Assembly (NCBI GenBank): GCA_030674915.1
Contig: JASXSV010000015.1
Location: 1-64,000 of the forward strand
Reading direction: 5' to 3'
Source: Candidatus Endonucleibacter bathymodioli
GTDB lineage: Bacteria; Pseudomonadota; Gammaproteobacteria; Pseudomonadales; Endozoicomonadaceae
DNA: 64,000 bases
Shown: positions 35,522-43,654 of the stretch, piece by piece
Layout: each line of letters starts with the position of its first letter
Numbering within the stretch: the stretch's first letter is position 1
The notes under the pieces: model-generated
Seen by the model: the letters and a program-made list of their open reading frames with translations, nothing else
What the model was told of the DNA's origin: nothing
Database searches by the model: none
Translations under genes and position numbers: made by a program

Positions 35522-36601
35522 TTATTTTCGAAAGCAGCAAAAGGCTTTGTGTTTTTTTCTACGGCTATATTCTGGCTGTTCTGTGTTGTTTAGTGACTTA
35601 ACCTCATTGGTGGTTCCGATGTCGCTACGGCTATATGTGGGCTGCCCTATGTTGTTTAGTGACTTAACCTCATAGGTGGGTTCGTTGTCGCTACGGCTAT
35701 CTTTTGGCTTTTCTGTGTTGTTTAATATCCAGCCCTTATTTCGCAGGTCCTCGTCTTTGTATGAGTGAGACGTACTTTTCACGTGTTTTATAATACCTTC
35801 TTTTTGAAACATTCTGATTATAGAATGTAACAGAGCCTCGTCAGCTCCCTGAACATCACGATGTTTCATCTGACAAAGCTGTGCATATGGATTAGTAACC
35901 ATGTGTTGAATATGACACTTATCTTCGTACGTTTCTAGCAGCGCTATAGCCACAGGGTTATCCTTGTATAATGCCACATGAACAGATATATCATGCGAAT
36001 CTCCTTCGGTGTCTGCCTTTTGTATTTCATTAATGGCTACCCTTATCCTGTTAGAATGATCCACGCAGAACAGGTATGAAGATAGATTAGGGTCGTTACG
36101 AAAATCCAGCCATCGATTTAAACTTGGTGCTTCTCTATTTATCTGTCTTATTAAGGGAAGGTCATTTCTAGCGTGACTTGTAAGGGTGTAATATTTGTTT
36201 GTATTTTCATGCTCAAAACTTATTTGAGCGTGAATGTTAACTGGATTGTTATTATGCTCATTCAAGAGATTTTGAATATCCTCTAGCGTGGATTTCACAC
36301 TGCCCAAAGAGGGAGCGTTCGCCCAATTAAGTAATGAGTTATATCCATCGAACTTATTAACATGGTTAGTCCCACCATCACTGGTATTTATTGAATGTGT
36401 CTCAAAGCTAAAAGCGCACTGTGGATCTATGGTAGGATTTTTATAAGTAATAGGCTCTCCTTCTTCATTTTTGGTTGTTCTCCATTTATATGGCACTATA
36501 ACAGCAGTATTGTTATCAAAAAAATTGGAAGAAAGATACATATCTTGGGAAAAAGCAATACTTATGGTCATTACTATGGGGAAACATAACAAAAATTTCA
36601 T
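35522..36601 (-). CDS. Secreted paralogue family, copy B
   Basis: 359 residues from MKFLLCFPIVMTISIAFSQD, a Sec signal peptide probably cleaved near AFS-Q. This start is chosen because copy E loses frame upstream of it, and GAGAG lies about 8 bp before. A central part (LNRWLDFRNDPNLSSYLFCV) is followed by a region with GNAT-like spacing: IALLETYEDKCHIQHMVTNP, then GADEALLHSIIRMFQKEGII and YKDEDLRNKGW. A linker with repeated EVKSLNN-QP-YSR units leads to the tail YSRRKKHKAFCCFRK. Function unknown; probably an exported, host-directed protein. It matches no family I know. Confidence 0.75.
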   Translation of the reverse strand: MKFLLCFPIVMTISIAFSQDMYLSSNFFDNNTAVIVPYKWRTTKNEEGEPITYKNPTIDPQCAFSFETHSINTSDGGTNHVNKFDGYNSLLNWANAPSLGSVKSTLEDIQNLLNEHNNNPVNIHAQISFEHENTNKYYTLTSHARNDLPLIRQINREAPSLNRWLDFRNDPNLSSYLFCVDHSNRIRVAINEIQKADTEGDSHDISVHVALYKDNPVAIALLETYEDKCHIQHMVTNPYAQLCQMKHRDVQGADEALLHSIIRMFQKEGIIKHVKSTSHSYKDEDLRNKGWILNNTEKPKDSRSDNEPTYEVKSLNNIGQPTYSRSDIGTTNEVKSLNNTEQPEYSRRKKHKAFCCFRK

Positions 36602-36661
36602 TTTTAACACTCTCATTTTCTTCATGACCTCAAAAGGCGTAAATTTCAAAATCGAAAACAC

Positions 36662-36834
36662 AGCATTTAACCTTGAGCGTTAGTTCGCATCTACTAAATG
36701 CAGCTACAGTGCTATACCAGTCACCACGGAATGTGTGGGCAGTAGACAAAAGAGCGCACCCGGCACATACGAGTAGTAGGTGACTGAAGTGGTGAGAGCT
36801 GTCAACCCATTGAGTGATAACTAAGTATATGGAT
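36662..36834 (-). repeat. Intergenic spacer repeat of the paralogue family
   Basis: This spacer is nearly identical to 37858-38044 and clearly related to 41475-41670: TTAGTTCGCATCTACTAAATG, then GCGCACCCGGCACATRCGAG and GTGACTGAAGTGGTGAGAGC to AACTAAGTATATGG. It shows that the duplicated unit includes gene plus spacer. Confidence 0.7.
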
Positions 36835-37809
36835 CTATTTTCGAAAGCAGCAAAAGGAGGGGCGTTTTTTTCTACGTCTATCTTCTGGCATTTCTGTGTT
36901 GCTTGGCATCCAGCCTTTATCTCTTAAGTTCTCGTCTTTGCATGAGTGATTCGTAAGTGTCACGTGCTTTATGATACCTTCGTCTTGAAACATTCTGATT
37001 ATAGAATGCAACAGAGCCTGTTCAGATCCCTGAACTTGATACGCTCTTGTGCTATAAAGCTGTGAGTATGGATAAGTAGTGATATGTTTAATATGACAAC
37101 TATCGTTGTGAGTTTCTAGCATAGCCAAAGATTTAGGTTCATTCATGTCTAATGCTATATGAATAGAGAAACTACGCGGATCTTCTTTTTGGTATGCTGA
37201 TTGTACGGTATTAATTTCGTCAAGTATTATACTAGCATGTTTAACGCAGGACGTGTACGAAGATAAATTGATGTCGTTAGCAATATAAGCTCTCCAGCAG
37301 TTTAAGTCGGGTATTTTTTTATTGATGTATGACACTAATTCATGAGAATTACTTAATTCACTTGCAAGTGAATAGCATTTGTGTTTATGGCCAAGACAAA
37401 AATTTATTGCAATACTGTTGTTTTGATGATAATCGGCCAGAAGCGTATTGATATTTTTTAGCTCGGATCTTGTGCTTTCAGAAGTGGGAGCGTTAGCCCA
37501 AGAAGATAGGTATGAGTTATTTCTAGATAGCTTACGTATATAAGCATTATAATCATTTACATTATCCGTGGAGTGCTTTTCAAAGCTAAAAACACGATAT
37601 GTATTTGCAGTAGCGGCATCGTCGCACACATCATAATGCTTACCTTGTATGCACGGAATTTGGGTGTCTTTTGTATCTGAGGTTATTCCAAGCTTATATG
37701 GCACTATTATATCAGTATTTTTATCAAAAGAATCAGAATGAAGATGCATCTCTTGAGAAAAAGCAAAACTTATGGTCATTACTATGGGGAAACATAACAA
37801 AAATTTCAT
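36835..37809 (-). CDS. Secreted paralogue family, copy C
   Basis: 324 residues from MKFLLCFPIVMTISFAFSQE, with the same signal peptide as copies B, D and E. Middle section: PYKLGITSDTKDTQIPCIQG and an extra CDDAATANTYRVFSF segment shared with copy E (both have a cysteine pair here). The C-terminal GNAT-like region reads LAMLETHNDSCHIKHITTYP, then GSEQALLHSIIRMFQDEGII and CKDENLRDKGW. The tail is MPEDRRRKKRPSFCCFRK; the repeated linker of copy B is absent. Function unknown. Confidence 0.75.
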   Translation of the reverse strand: MKFLLCFPIVMTISFAFSQEMHLHSDSFDKNTDIIVPYKLGITSDTKDTQIPCIQGKHYDVCDDAATANTYRVFSFEKHSTDNVNDYNAYIRKLSRNNSYLSSWANAPTSESTRSELKNINTLLADYHQNNSIAINFCLGHKHKCYSLASELSNSHELVSYINKKIPDLNCWRAYIANDINLSSYTSCVKHASIILDEINTVQSAYQKEDPRSFSIHIALDMNEPKSLAMLETHNDSCHIKHITTYPYSQLYSTRAYQVQGSEQALLHSIIRMFQDEGIIKHVTLTNHSCKDENLRDKGWMPSNTEMPEDRRRKKRPSFCCFRK

Positions 37810-37857
37810 GTTTAGTACTCTCATTTTCTTCAGGAGCTCAAAAGGCGTAAATTTCAA

Positions 37858-38044
37858 AATCGAAAATACAGCATTTAACCTTGAGCATTAGTTCGCATCT
37901 ACTAAATGCAGTTGCAGTGCAATACTAGGCGCTATGGAGTGTGTGGACAGTATACAAACAATCGCGCACCCGGCACATGCGAGTAGCAGGTGACTGAAGT
38001 GGTAAGAGCTGTCAACCCATTTAGTGATAACTAAGTATATGGAT
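37858..38044 (-). repeat. Intergenic spacer repeat of the paralogue family, second copy
   Basis: Almost the same sequence as 36662-36834, with only scattered differences, between copies C and D. Confidence 0.7.
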
Positions 38045-39103
38045 CTATTTTCGAAAGCAGCAAAAGGAGGGGCGTTTTTTTCTACGTCTATCTTCAGGCT
38101 TTTCTATGCTGTGTGGTGCCTTGATCTCATTGGCAGGCTGCTCGTCTATACGGTTATCTTCTGGCAGTTTTGTGTCGTTTGGTATGTCCTCGAATACAGG
38201 GATATCTTCTGTCTTTTCTGTGTTGGCTTCGACCCAGCCCTTCTTGATTAGATCCTCGTCTTTGTATGAGTGATTCGTACTTATTACGTGCTTTATACGG
38301 CCTTCTTTTTGAATCTTTCTGATTATATAGTGTAATAGAGCCTCGTCAGCTCCCTGAGTATGAATATTTTTCATCTTATCAAGCTGCGCTTGTGGAGTAG
38401 TAATCATGTGTTTAATGCGACAACTTTCACCACCATTCGGTTCTAGCATAGCCACAGCTATAGGCATATTATACTGCAATGTTGTATGAATAGATATATT
38501 ATGCGGATCTTTTGCGTTGAATGTCTCTTGTGCTTCATTAATGTCATCCATTATTCTTTTGGAGTGATTCACGCAGAACATGTATGCAGATAGATAAGCG
38601 TCGTTACTAACAGCCAGCCAACGATTTAACTGGGGTATTTGTTTAGTTATAGCTACTATTGTGGGATGATCATTTCTAACTGCGCCTGTGATGGTATAAC
38701 AGTTTTTTGTATGGTCATAGTCAAGACTTATTCTAGGATCAAAGGCATTTTCATGATGATCGTCCAAGAGTTTTTGAATATTCGTTAGTTGGCATGTTGT
38801 ACTCTTCAACGTGACAGAGTTAGCCCAATCATATAATAACTTATGTCCCCCTAACTTATTAAGATATTGAGTATAACCCTCACAGGTATTCATGTCATAC
38901 GTTTCAAAGCTAAAAGTACAATCTTGGTCTTCAGACCTATGTTTATAAGGAATAGACTCTCCTTCTGCATTGCTAGGTGTTCTCCATTTATACGGCACTA
39001 TAACAGCAGTATTGTTATCAAAAAATTCGGAAGAAAGATGCATCTCTTGAGAAAAAGCAAAACTTATGGTCATTACTATGGGAAAACATAACAAAAATTT
39101 CAT
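38045..39103 (-). CDS. Secreted paralogue family, copy D
   Basis: 352 residues from MKFLLCFPIVMTISFAFSQE. Body: VIVPYKWRTPSNAEGESIPY (close to copy B), LNRWLAVSNDAYLSAYMFCV, then VAMLEPNGGESCRIKHMITT, GADEALLHYIIRKIQKEGRI and YKDEDLIKKGW. The linker carries two degenerate repeats of the type EDIPVFEDIPNDTKLPEDNR, and the tail is PEDRRRKKRPSFCCFRK, identical over its last 15 residues to copy C. The 3' end of C and D therefore looks recently homogenised while the bodies differ. Function unknown. Confidence 0.75.
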   Translation of the reverse strand: MKFLLCFPIVMTISFAFSQEMHLSSEFFDNNTAVIVPYKWRTPSNAEGESIPYKHRSEDQDCTFSFETYDMNTCEGYTQYLNKLGGHKLLYDWANSVTLKSTTCQLTNIQKLLDDHHENAFDPRISLDYDHTKNCYTITGAVRNDHPTIVAITKQIPQLNRWLAVSNDAYLSAYMFCVNHSKRIMDDINEAQETFNAKDPHNISIHTTLQYNMPIAVAMLEPNGGESCRIKHMITTPQAQLDKMKNIHTQGADEALLHYIIRKIQKEGRIKHVISTNHSYKDEDLIKKGWVEANTEKTEDIPVFEDIPNDTKLPEDNRIDEQPANEIKAPHSIEKPEDRRRKKRPSFCCFRK

Positions 39104-39274
39104 TTTTAACATTCTCATCTTTTTCAGGAGGCCAAAAGGAATAAGTTTCAAAAGCGGGAATAAAACATTTAGCCTTGAGCGTTAGTTGGCATCGACTAAA
39201 TGCAGTTATAGTACTATGCCTCCACTGAATGTGTTAGAGGTAGACGAACTACTCATGGTAGCTAGTATATGGGA

Positions 39275-40345
39275 TTATTTGCGAAAGCAGCAAAAGACTG
39301 GACATTTTTTTCTACGGCTAGATCTGGGCTGTTCTGTGTTTTTTAGTTCCATGACCTTATTGTTAGGGCCGTGGTCTCTACGGTTATCTTTTGGCTGTTC
39401 TGTGTTGTAGGTTATGTCCTTTGATATAGGGCTATTTTCTGTTTGTTCTGTGTTGTGTGATACCCAGCAGCTCTTGAGTAGGTCTTTTTCTTCGCATAAG
39501 TGATTAATAATTATTATGTGCTGTATATGACCTTCTTTTTGAAGATTTCTTATTATAGAATGTAACAGGGCCTTGTCAGCTCCATGAACATAATCATGTT
39601 TTAGTTGATCAAGCTGTGCGTATGGATTAGTACATATGTATTGTATACGACAAGTATTTTCGTGCTTTTCTAGCAGCGCTATAGCTACAGGTTTACTCAG
39701 GTGTAATGAGGTATGAATAGATATATCAAACTGAGCTTCTTCGTTGGATGAGGTTTGTCTTGTCTTTATTGTGCTCAGTATTGTGCTCAGTATTGTGTTA
39801 GAAAATTGCACGCATGACGTGTATGAAGATAGATTGCGGTCTTTGCTAATAAAATTCATCCAGCGGTTTAAATCTGGTATTTGCGTTTTTATATAGGATA
39901 TTAAGTCATTGTCATGACTCAAGTCGCTTCTAATGGAATAGTATCTATATTGACTGTTAAGCATAAAATTTATTGGAGTGTTAAGGATGTTTTCATTGTA
40001 AGGGGTTAAGAGATTATGAATCGTCTCTAGCTGGAATTCTGTGCTGGTAAAAGTGGGAGCGGTAGTCCAAGAATATGGAATTAAATTCTCAATACTATCA
40101 GTATAGGTGGGTATGTGATGCGTTTTAAAGTTAAAAGTACTATATTCCTTTGCAGTATCTCCATCCGTGCACCCGTATGGAGGCGTACACGCAAGAGGGA
40201 CGTTTTTTGTCTCTGGGGTTGATCCTAATATATATGGCACTATAACGGCGGTATTTCGACTAAAAAATTTGGAAGAAAGATACATCTCTTGAGAAAAAGC
40301 AAAACTTATGGTCATTACTATGGGGAAGTACAACAAAAATTTCAT
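39275..40345 (-). CDS. Secreted paralogue family, copy E
   Basis: 356 residues from MKFLLYFPIVMTISFAFSQE. Here the upstream ATGAGAGCATTAAAATGA frame is closed, which fixes the family start at MKFLL. The body has the CTPPYGCTDGDTAKEYSTFNF insertion like copy C, an internal LSTILSTIKTRQ duplication, VAIALLEKHENTCRIQYICT and GADKALLHSIIRNLQKEGHI. The tail is SSRRKKCPVFCCFRK. An IS30 element starts 43 bp before the ATG, so the native promoter is probably displaced; expression may now depend on the element or be lost. Confidence 0.75.
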   Translation of the reverse strand: MKFLLYFPIVMTISFAFSQEMYLSSKFFSRNTAVIVPYILGSTPETKNVPLACTPPYGCTDGDTAKEYSTFNFKTHHIPTYTDSIENLIPYSWTTAPTFTSTEFQLETIHNLLTPYNENILNTPINFMLNSQYRYYSIRSDLSHDNDLISYIKTQIPDLNRWMNFISKDRNLSSYTSCVQFSNTILSTILSTIKTRQTSSNEEAQFDISIHTSLHLSKPVAIALLEKHENTCRIQYICTNPYAQLDQLKHDYVHGADKALLHSIIRNLQKEGHIQHIIIINHLCEEKDLLKSCWVSHNTEQTENSPISKDITYNTEQPKDNRRDHGPNNKVMELKNTEQPRSSRRKKCPVFCCFRK

Positions 40346-40387
40346 TTTAATGCTCTCATTTGTATTAAGTGGTCATAATGTCATAAA

Positions 40388-41471
40388 GCGCGGATTTCAG
40401 TCATAAGTGCGCCATATTGAAAAAGTTGAGCCAGAGGGTACACTCACGGTTCGACCAAAAACCAATGTGAGACCACTTATGAATAAGCGTTATACCCACC
40501 TGACTCAAGAAGAAAGATACCAGATTTGGTCAGAGAAAAAAGCAGGAGTTTCAAATGAAATTATCGCCCAAGACTTAAGGCGTGATTTGAGTACCGTTAA
40601 AAGAGAGTTGGCTAGAAATACAGGGGCTAGAGGTTATCGCCCGAAGCAAGCACATAATTTTGCGCAGGAACGTCATCAACAGAAACCAAAAGCGACCAAG
40701 ATGGTAGCTGAACTGAAAGATAAAATTACTGACAGACTAAGTAAGCAGTGGAGCCCTGAGCAAATACAAGGACGCCTTAAACGAGATAATCAACCTTCTG
40801 TATGTCCCGCTACGATTTACCAGTTTATTCGAGAGGACAAAGCTGAGGGTGGTTGCTTGTATCAACATCTTCGGCACAAGAAGTATAAGCAAAGAACAGG
40901 AAAGCCCGATGCACGAGGCCAGATCCGAAACCGTGTTAGCATTGATGATCGACCTGGAATTGTGGATCAAAAAATACGTTTAGGCGATTGGGAAGCAGAC
41001 ACTGTAATTGGCAAAAGACACAAGGGTGTACTGGTTACATTAACGGAAAGAGTGAGTAAATTAAATTTGGTAAAACGTGTTCCTTCAAAGCACGCTGACG
41101 TGGTGACGAAAGCAATTATAACGATGCTCAAGCCTTACCAATCAGACTTACTCACGATCACATTTGATAACGGAAAGGAGTTCGCCTTTCATGAAAAAAT
41201 CAAGAAAAAGCTTAACGTAGATACCTATTTTGCTCACCCTTACTCTTCGTGGGAACGAGGTTTGAATGAAAATCATAATGGCTTGGTAAGACAATATTTG
41301 CCCAAAAGCCAATCTTTGGATAATGTCACTGACAAAGAAATTTTAGATATACAAAACCGACTAAACCAAAGACCAAGAAAACTGTTAGACTTTAAAACAC
41401 CTGATGAGATTTATAGTGAAATGGCGTTAGCTGCATAAATTTTAAGGGCGCACTTATGACTAAAATCCGCG
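40388..41471 (+). mobile_element. Intact IS30-family insertion sequence, copy 1
   Basis: 1,084 bp bounded by ~25-bp inverted repeats, CGCGGATTTCAGTCATAAGT at the left and its near-complement ACTTATGACTAAAATCCGCG at the right. A 3-bp target duplication AAG lies at 40385-40387 and 41472-41474. It is nearly identical to 46754-47835. It split the leader of copy E from its old upstream spacer. Confidence 0.92.
40479..41438 (+). CDS. IS30-family transposase
   Basis: 319 residues starting MNKRYTHLTQEERYQIWSEK, the HTH region common to IS30. The DDE core is visible: LGDWEADTVIGKRHKGVLVT (first D), ITFDNGKEFAFHEKI (second D) and HPYSSWERGLNENHNGLVRQ (E), with the end NQRPRKLLDFKTPDEIY. It cuts and joins the element ends. 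A longer frame from 40407 exists, but the ATG at 40479 matches the family N-terminus. Confidence 0.93.
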   Translation: MNKRYTHLTQEERYQIWSEKKAGVSNEIIAQDLRRDLSTVKRELARNTGARGYRPKQAHNFAQERHQQKPKATKMVAELKDKITDRLSKQWSPEQIQGRLKRDNQPSVCPATIYQFIREDKAEGGCLYQHLRHKKYKQRTGKPDARGQIRNRVSIDDRPGIVDQKIRLGDWEADTVIGKRHKGVLVTLTERVSKLNLVKRVPSKHADVVTKAIITMLKPYQSDLLTITFDNGKEFAFHEKIKKKLNVDTYFAHPYSSWERGLNENHNGLVRQYLPKSQSLDNVTDKEILDIQNRLNQRPRKLLDFKTPDEIYSEMALAA

Positions 41472-41670
41472 AAGTAATAAATTTCAAAAGATGGAGCAAT
41501 GTATTGAATCGTGATTGTTAGTTGGTAGTTATTAAGTGCAGATATAGTTCTATGCCAATTGACACTAGTGGTGTGGCAGAAGACAAGCAAGCGCACCCAC
41601 GGTACGCGAGTAGCAGGTGACTGAAGTGGTGAGAGCTGTCAATCCCTTCAGTGGCAACTAGCATATGGAT

Positions 41671-41794
41671 TTATTTGCGAAAGCAGCAAAAGGAGGCACA
41701 TTTTTTTCTACGGCTAGATCTGGGCTGTTCTGTGTTGTTTAGTGACTTAACCTCATTGGAGGGTCCGCTGCCTCTACGGTTATATCCTGGATAT
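41671..41794 (-). pseudogene. 3' remnant of a sixth secreted paralogue (copy F)
   Basis: On the - strand the sequence encodes GSGPSNEVKSLNNTEQPRSS then RRKKCASFCCFRK and a stop at 41671-41673. It is preceded (41475-41670) by the family spacer. Only the linker and tail are left; the body is deleted. Confidence 0.75.
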
Positions 41795-42455
41795 TTCGAC
41801 ACAGGAGACAAGGGTTTTCTTTGCTAGGGATAAGCATGGGTCATTGTTTTTTTATCTGACAATGGATGTATGGCAATCAGTTGGCCCATGAAAAAATTCC
41901 AGTTCCATGAGCGCTGCAATTTTATCCGGTGTAAAGACTAAGCACCGCTGAGACTTTGCCAGACGACCCACCTAATAAGTTTTTTATGAGGGCAGGTCAT
42001 CTCTTACGCCGCTGCAAATTGTTGAGATGATCTGTCTTAGCGTATAAGCCCAGGAAGGAGTCTCTTCAGCTCCATAGAGGTTGTTTGTTGGAACGGTGCA
42101 TAGAGCCACTAATCCTGAACGCTGAAAATACTAGTTTAAGAGTGGTTGAATTTGGTAGTGTTAGGGCAGAGCTGGCTGCTTGCTAGGTTGGATTTAACTA
42201 AAGCCTGAGAGAAGCAGTCGCACAAATCCAGTCCAGCTGTGTCAGTTATTGTGGAGTTTATGGTTGTCTTCGAGTAATATGATTTATTTCTGGATTTCAC
42301 ATAGTGTGCATTTATCTGGGTTATAAAGAATTAGGCGCAACATTTTATTGTCGTGTTTATTATGGTAGTGATGCCTGTATTTTGATCACAAATCCCATTA
42401 TTCCAGATTATCCAGATTAACTTGCACGACATTACACATTTTTAAGGGGTAAATA
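41795..42455. other. Non-coding stretch before the membrane protein gene
   Basis: No clear gene. A short frame on the - strand (KSQRCLVFTPDKIAALMELE, FFHGPTDCHTSI) may be a relic. The final bases hold TTTTTAAGGGGTAAATA, the ribosome site of the next gene. Confidence 0.4.
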
Positions 42456-43244
42456 ATGAATACTGCGAATTATACTATGAAAGAGGTTTTGGTTTTGATG
42501 TTGTTCTTATCTGTTTTTTATGTTCTAACGCAATCAGAGTGCCAAGCGTCCAAAGATATAGAGGGTCTATCGTCCAGAGGTACTTGTGACCAAGTGGAGG
42601 ATGAGCTCGAAACAGTAAAGTTCATTATGCCTAGCAGAATGACTGAACGAGCTAAAGAGCGATTTCTAAAGTGGGGGGGGTATGTCTATCAATTATGCGT
42701 TACTGCAGGGTATGTAGCTGCGACTATACAGATAGTCGGCACTCTTCCAGGATTAACCGCTGTGCTGGGGGCAACTTTACTTGCGAATGGGACATACAAG
42801 ACGCTAGAGGCAATATTGGCTGATCACCCAAACAACAAGATATATATATCTACGCTTGCTGACGGCGCAGCTCATTTGATCTTAGGTGTGTATGTAATAA
42901 CGTCCTATGGTATTCTGTATCAAATTTCTGCTTCTACGTTATTAGCATCAGTATGCCTTGATACAATGTATACACCTGTGGCTATGAATCCGATCGATAA
43001 GTTTAAATCTTTACTAAGTTTGACTCTTGGATCTACTTTGACGGTAAGCGCTTTTACTTCTGGTGCAGTCTCTATGTCTTTTCTTATTGCTGGCGTTGTT
43101 TCGGCTGCTGCTACAACACCTGGAGCATTATATAGCTATTTTTCTCGAAAGATGAATGATTTTGTGGCAAGAAAGAGAGCTGGTAATGTATTAGCTACAC
43201 AAAATTTGAGTATCGGTGGAGTGTATGCCGCCACTCCAATGTGA
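42456..43244 (+). CDS. Multi-pass membrane protein of unknown function
   Basis: 262 residues. An N-terminal hydrophobic segment VLVLMLFLSVFYVLTQSECQ could be a signal peptide or anchor, followed by a ~55-residue polar section with two cysteines (SECQ, GTCDQ). At least five further hydrophobic helices follow from residue ~75 (GYVYQLCVTAGYVAATIQIV, PGLTAVLGATLLANG, LILGVYVITSYGILYQISAS, LLSLTLGSTLTVSAF, MSFLIAGVVSAAATTPG), ending in a basic tail KMNDFVARKRAG. No family recognised. It stands alone next to the secreted paralogue cluster and has its own strong AAGGGG ribosome site; a link to host interaction is only a guess. Confidence 0.65.
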   Translation: MNTANYTMKEVLVLMLFLSVFYVLTQSECQASKDIEGLSSRGTCDQVEDELETVKFIMPSRMTERAKERFLKWGGYVYQLCVTAGYVAATIQIVGTLPGLTAVLGATLLANGTYKTLEAILADHPNNKIYISTLADGAAHLILGVYVITSYGILYQISASTLLASVCLDTMYTPVAMNPIDKFKSLLSLTLGSTLTVSAFTSGAVSMSFLIAGVVSAAATTPGALYSYFSRKMNDFVARKRAGNVLATQNLSIGGVYAATPM

Positions 43245-43654
43245 CAGGTTAATGATGGTGCCTAAAGTTGTTTTTCATTAGCCTTTATCTTAATACTTAT
43301 GGATTCAGGTTATCTTAGGATAGGAATGCTGTTGCGGTAGAGTAACATTACGATTGTCTGTTATTGAGGGATAGCGGCAGCAAATAGTGAAACAATGCAC
43401 GCCGACAACGTTGGCTTGATCTAGGCTAGTCAGATAGTGGGTCTGCCTAGTCTGTCAAGAAAATTATATGGTTTGCAAGGCGCATTGCTTAAGAAATGTG
43501 CTATATTGCTGTGCACCTTGCGCCAATAAGCAGTACTAATTCGATAGCTATGAATACTATAGCTTGTGGATTATGGAATTTGGCTCGTTTGTCACCTGGC
43601 CATGCTGTGAATGGCAATAGGTATAATCGTTGTTCTTGTCTGAAATCCGCTAAA
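43245..43654. other. Intergenic stretch between convergent genes
   Basis: No gene or RNA recognised. It separates the membrane protein gene from the 3' end of uvrA. Confidence 0.5.
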
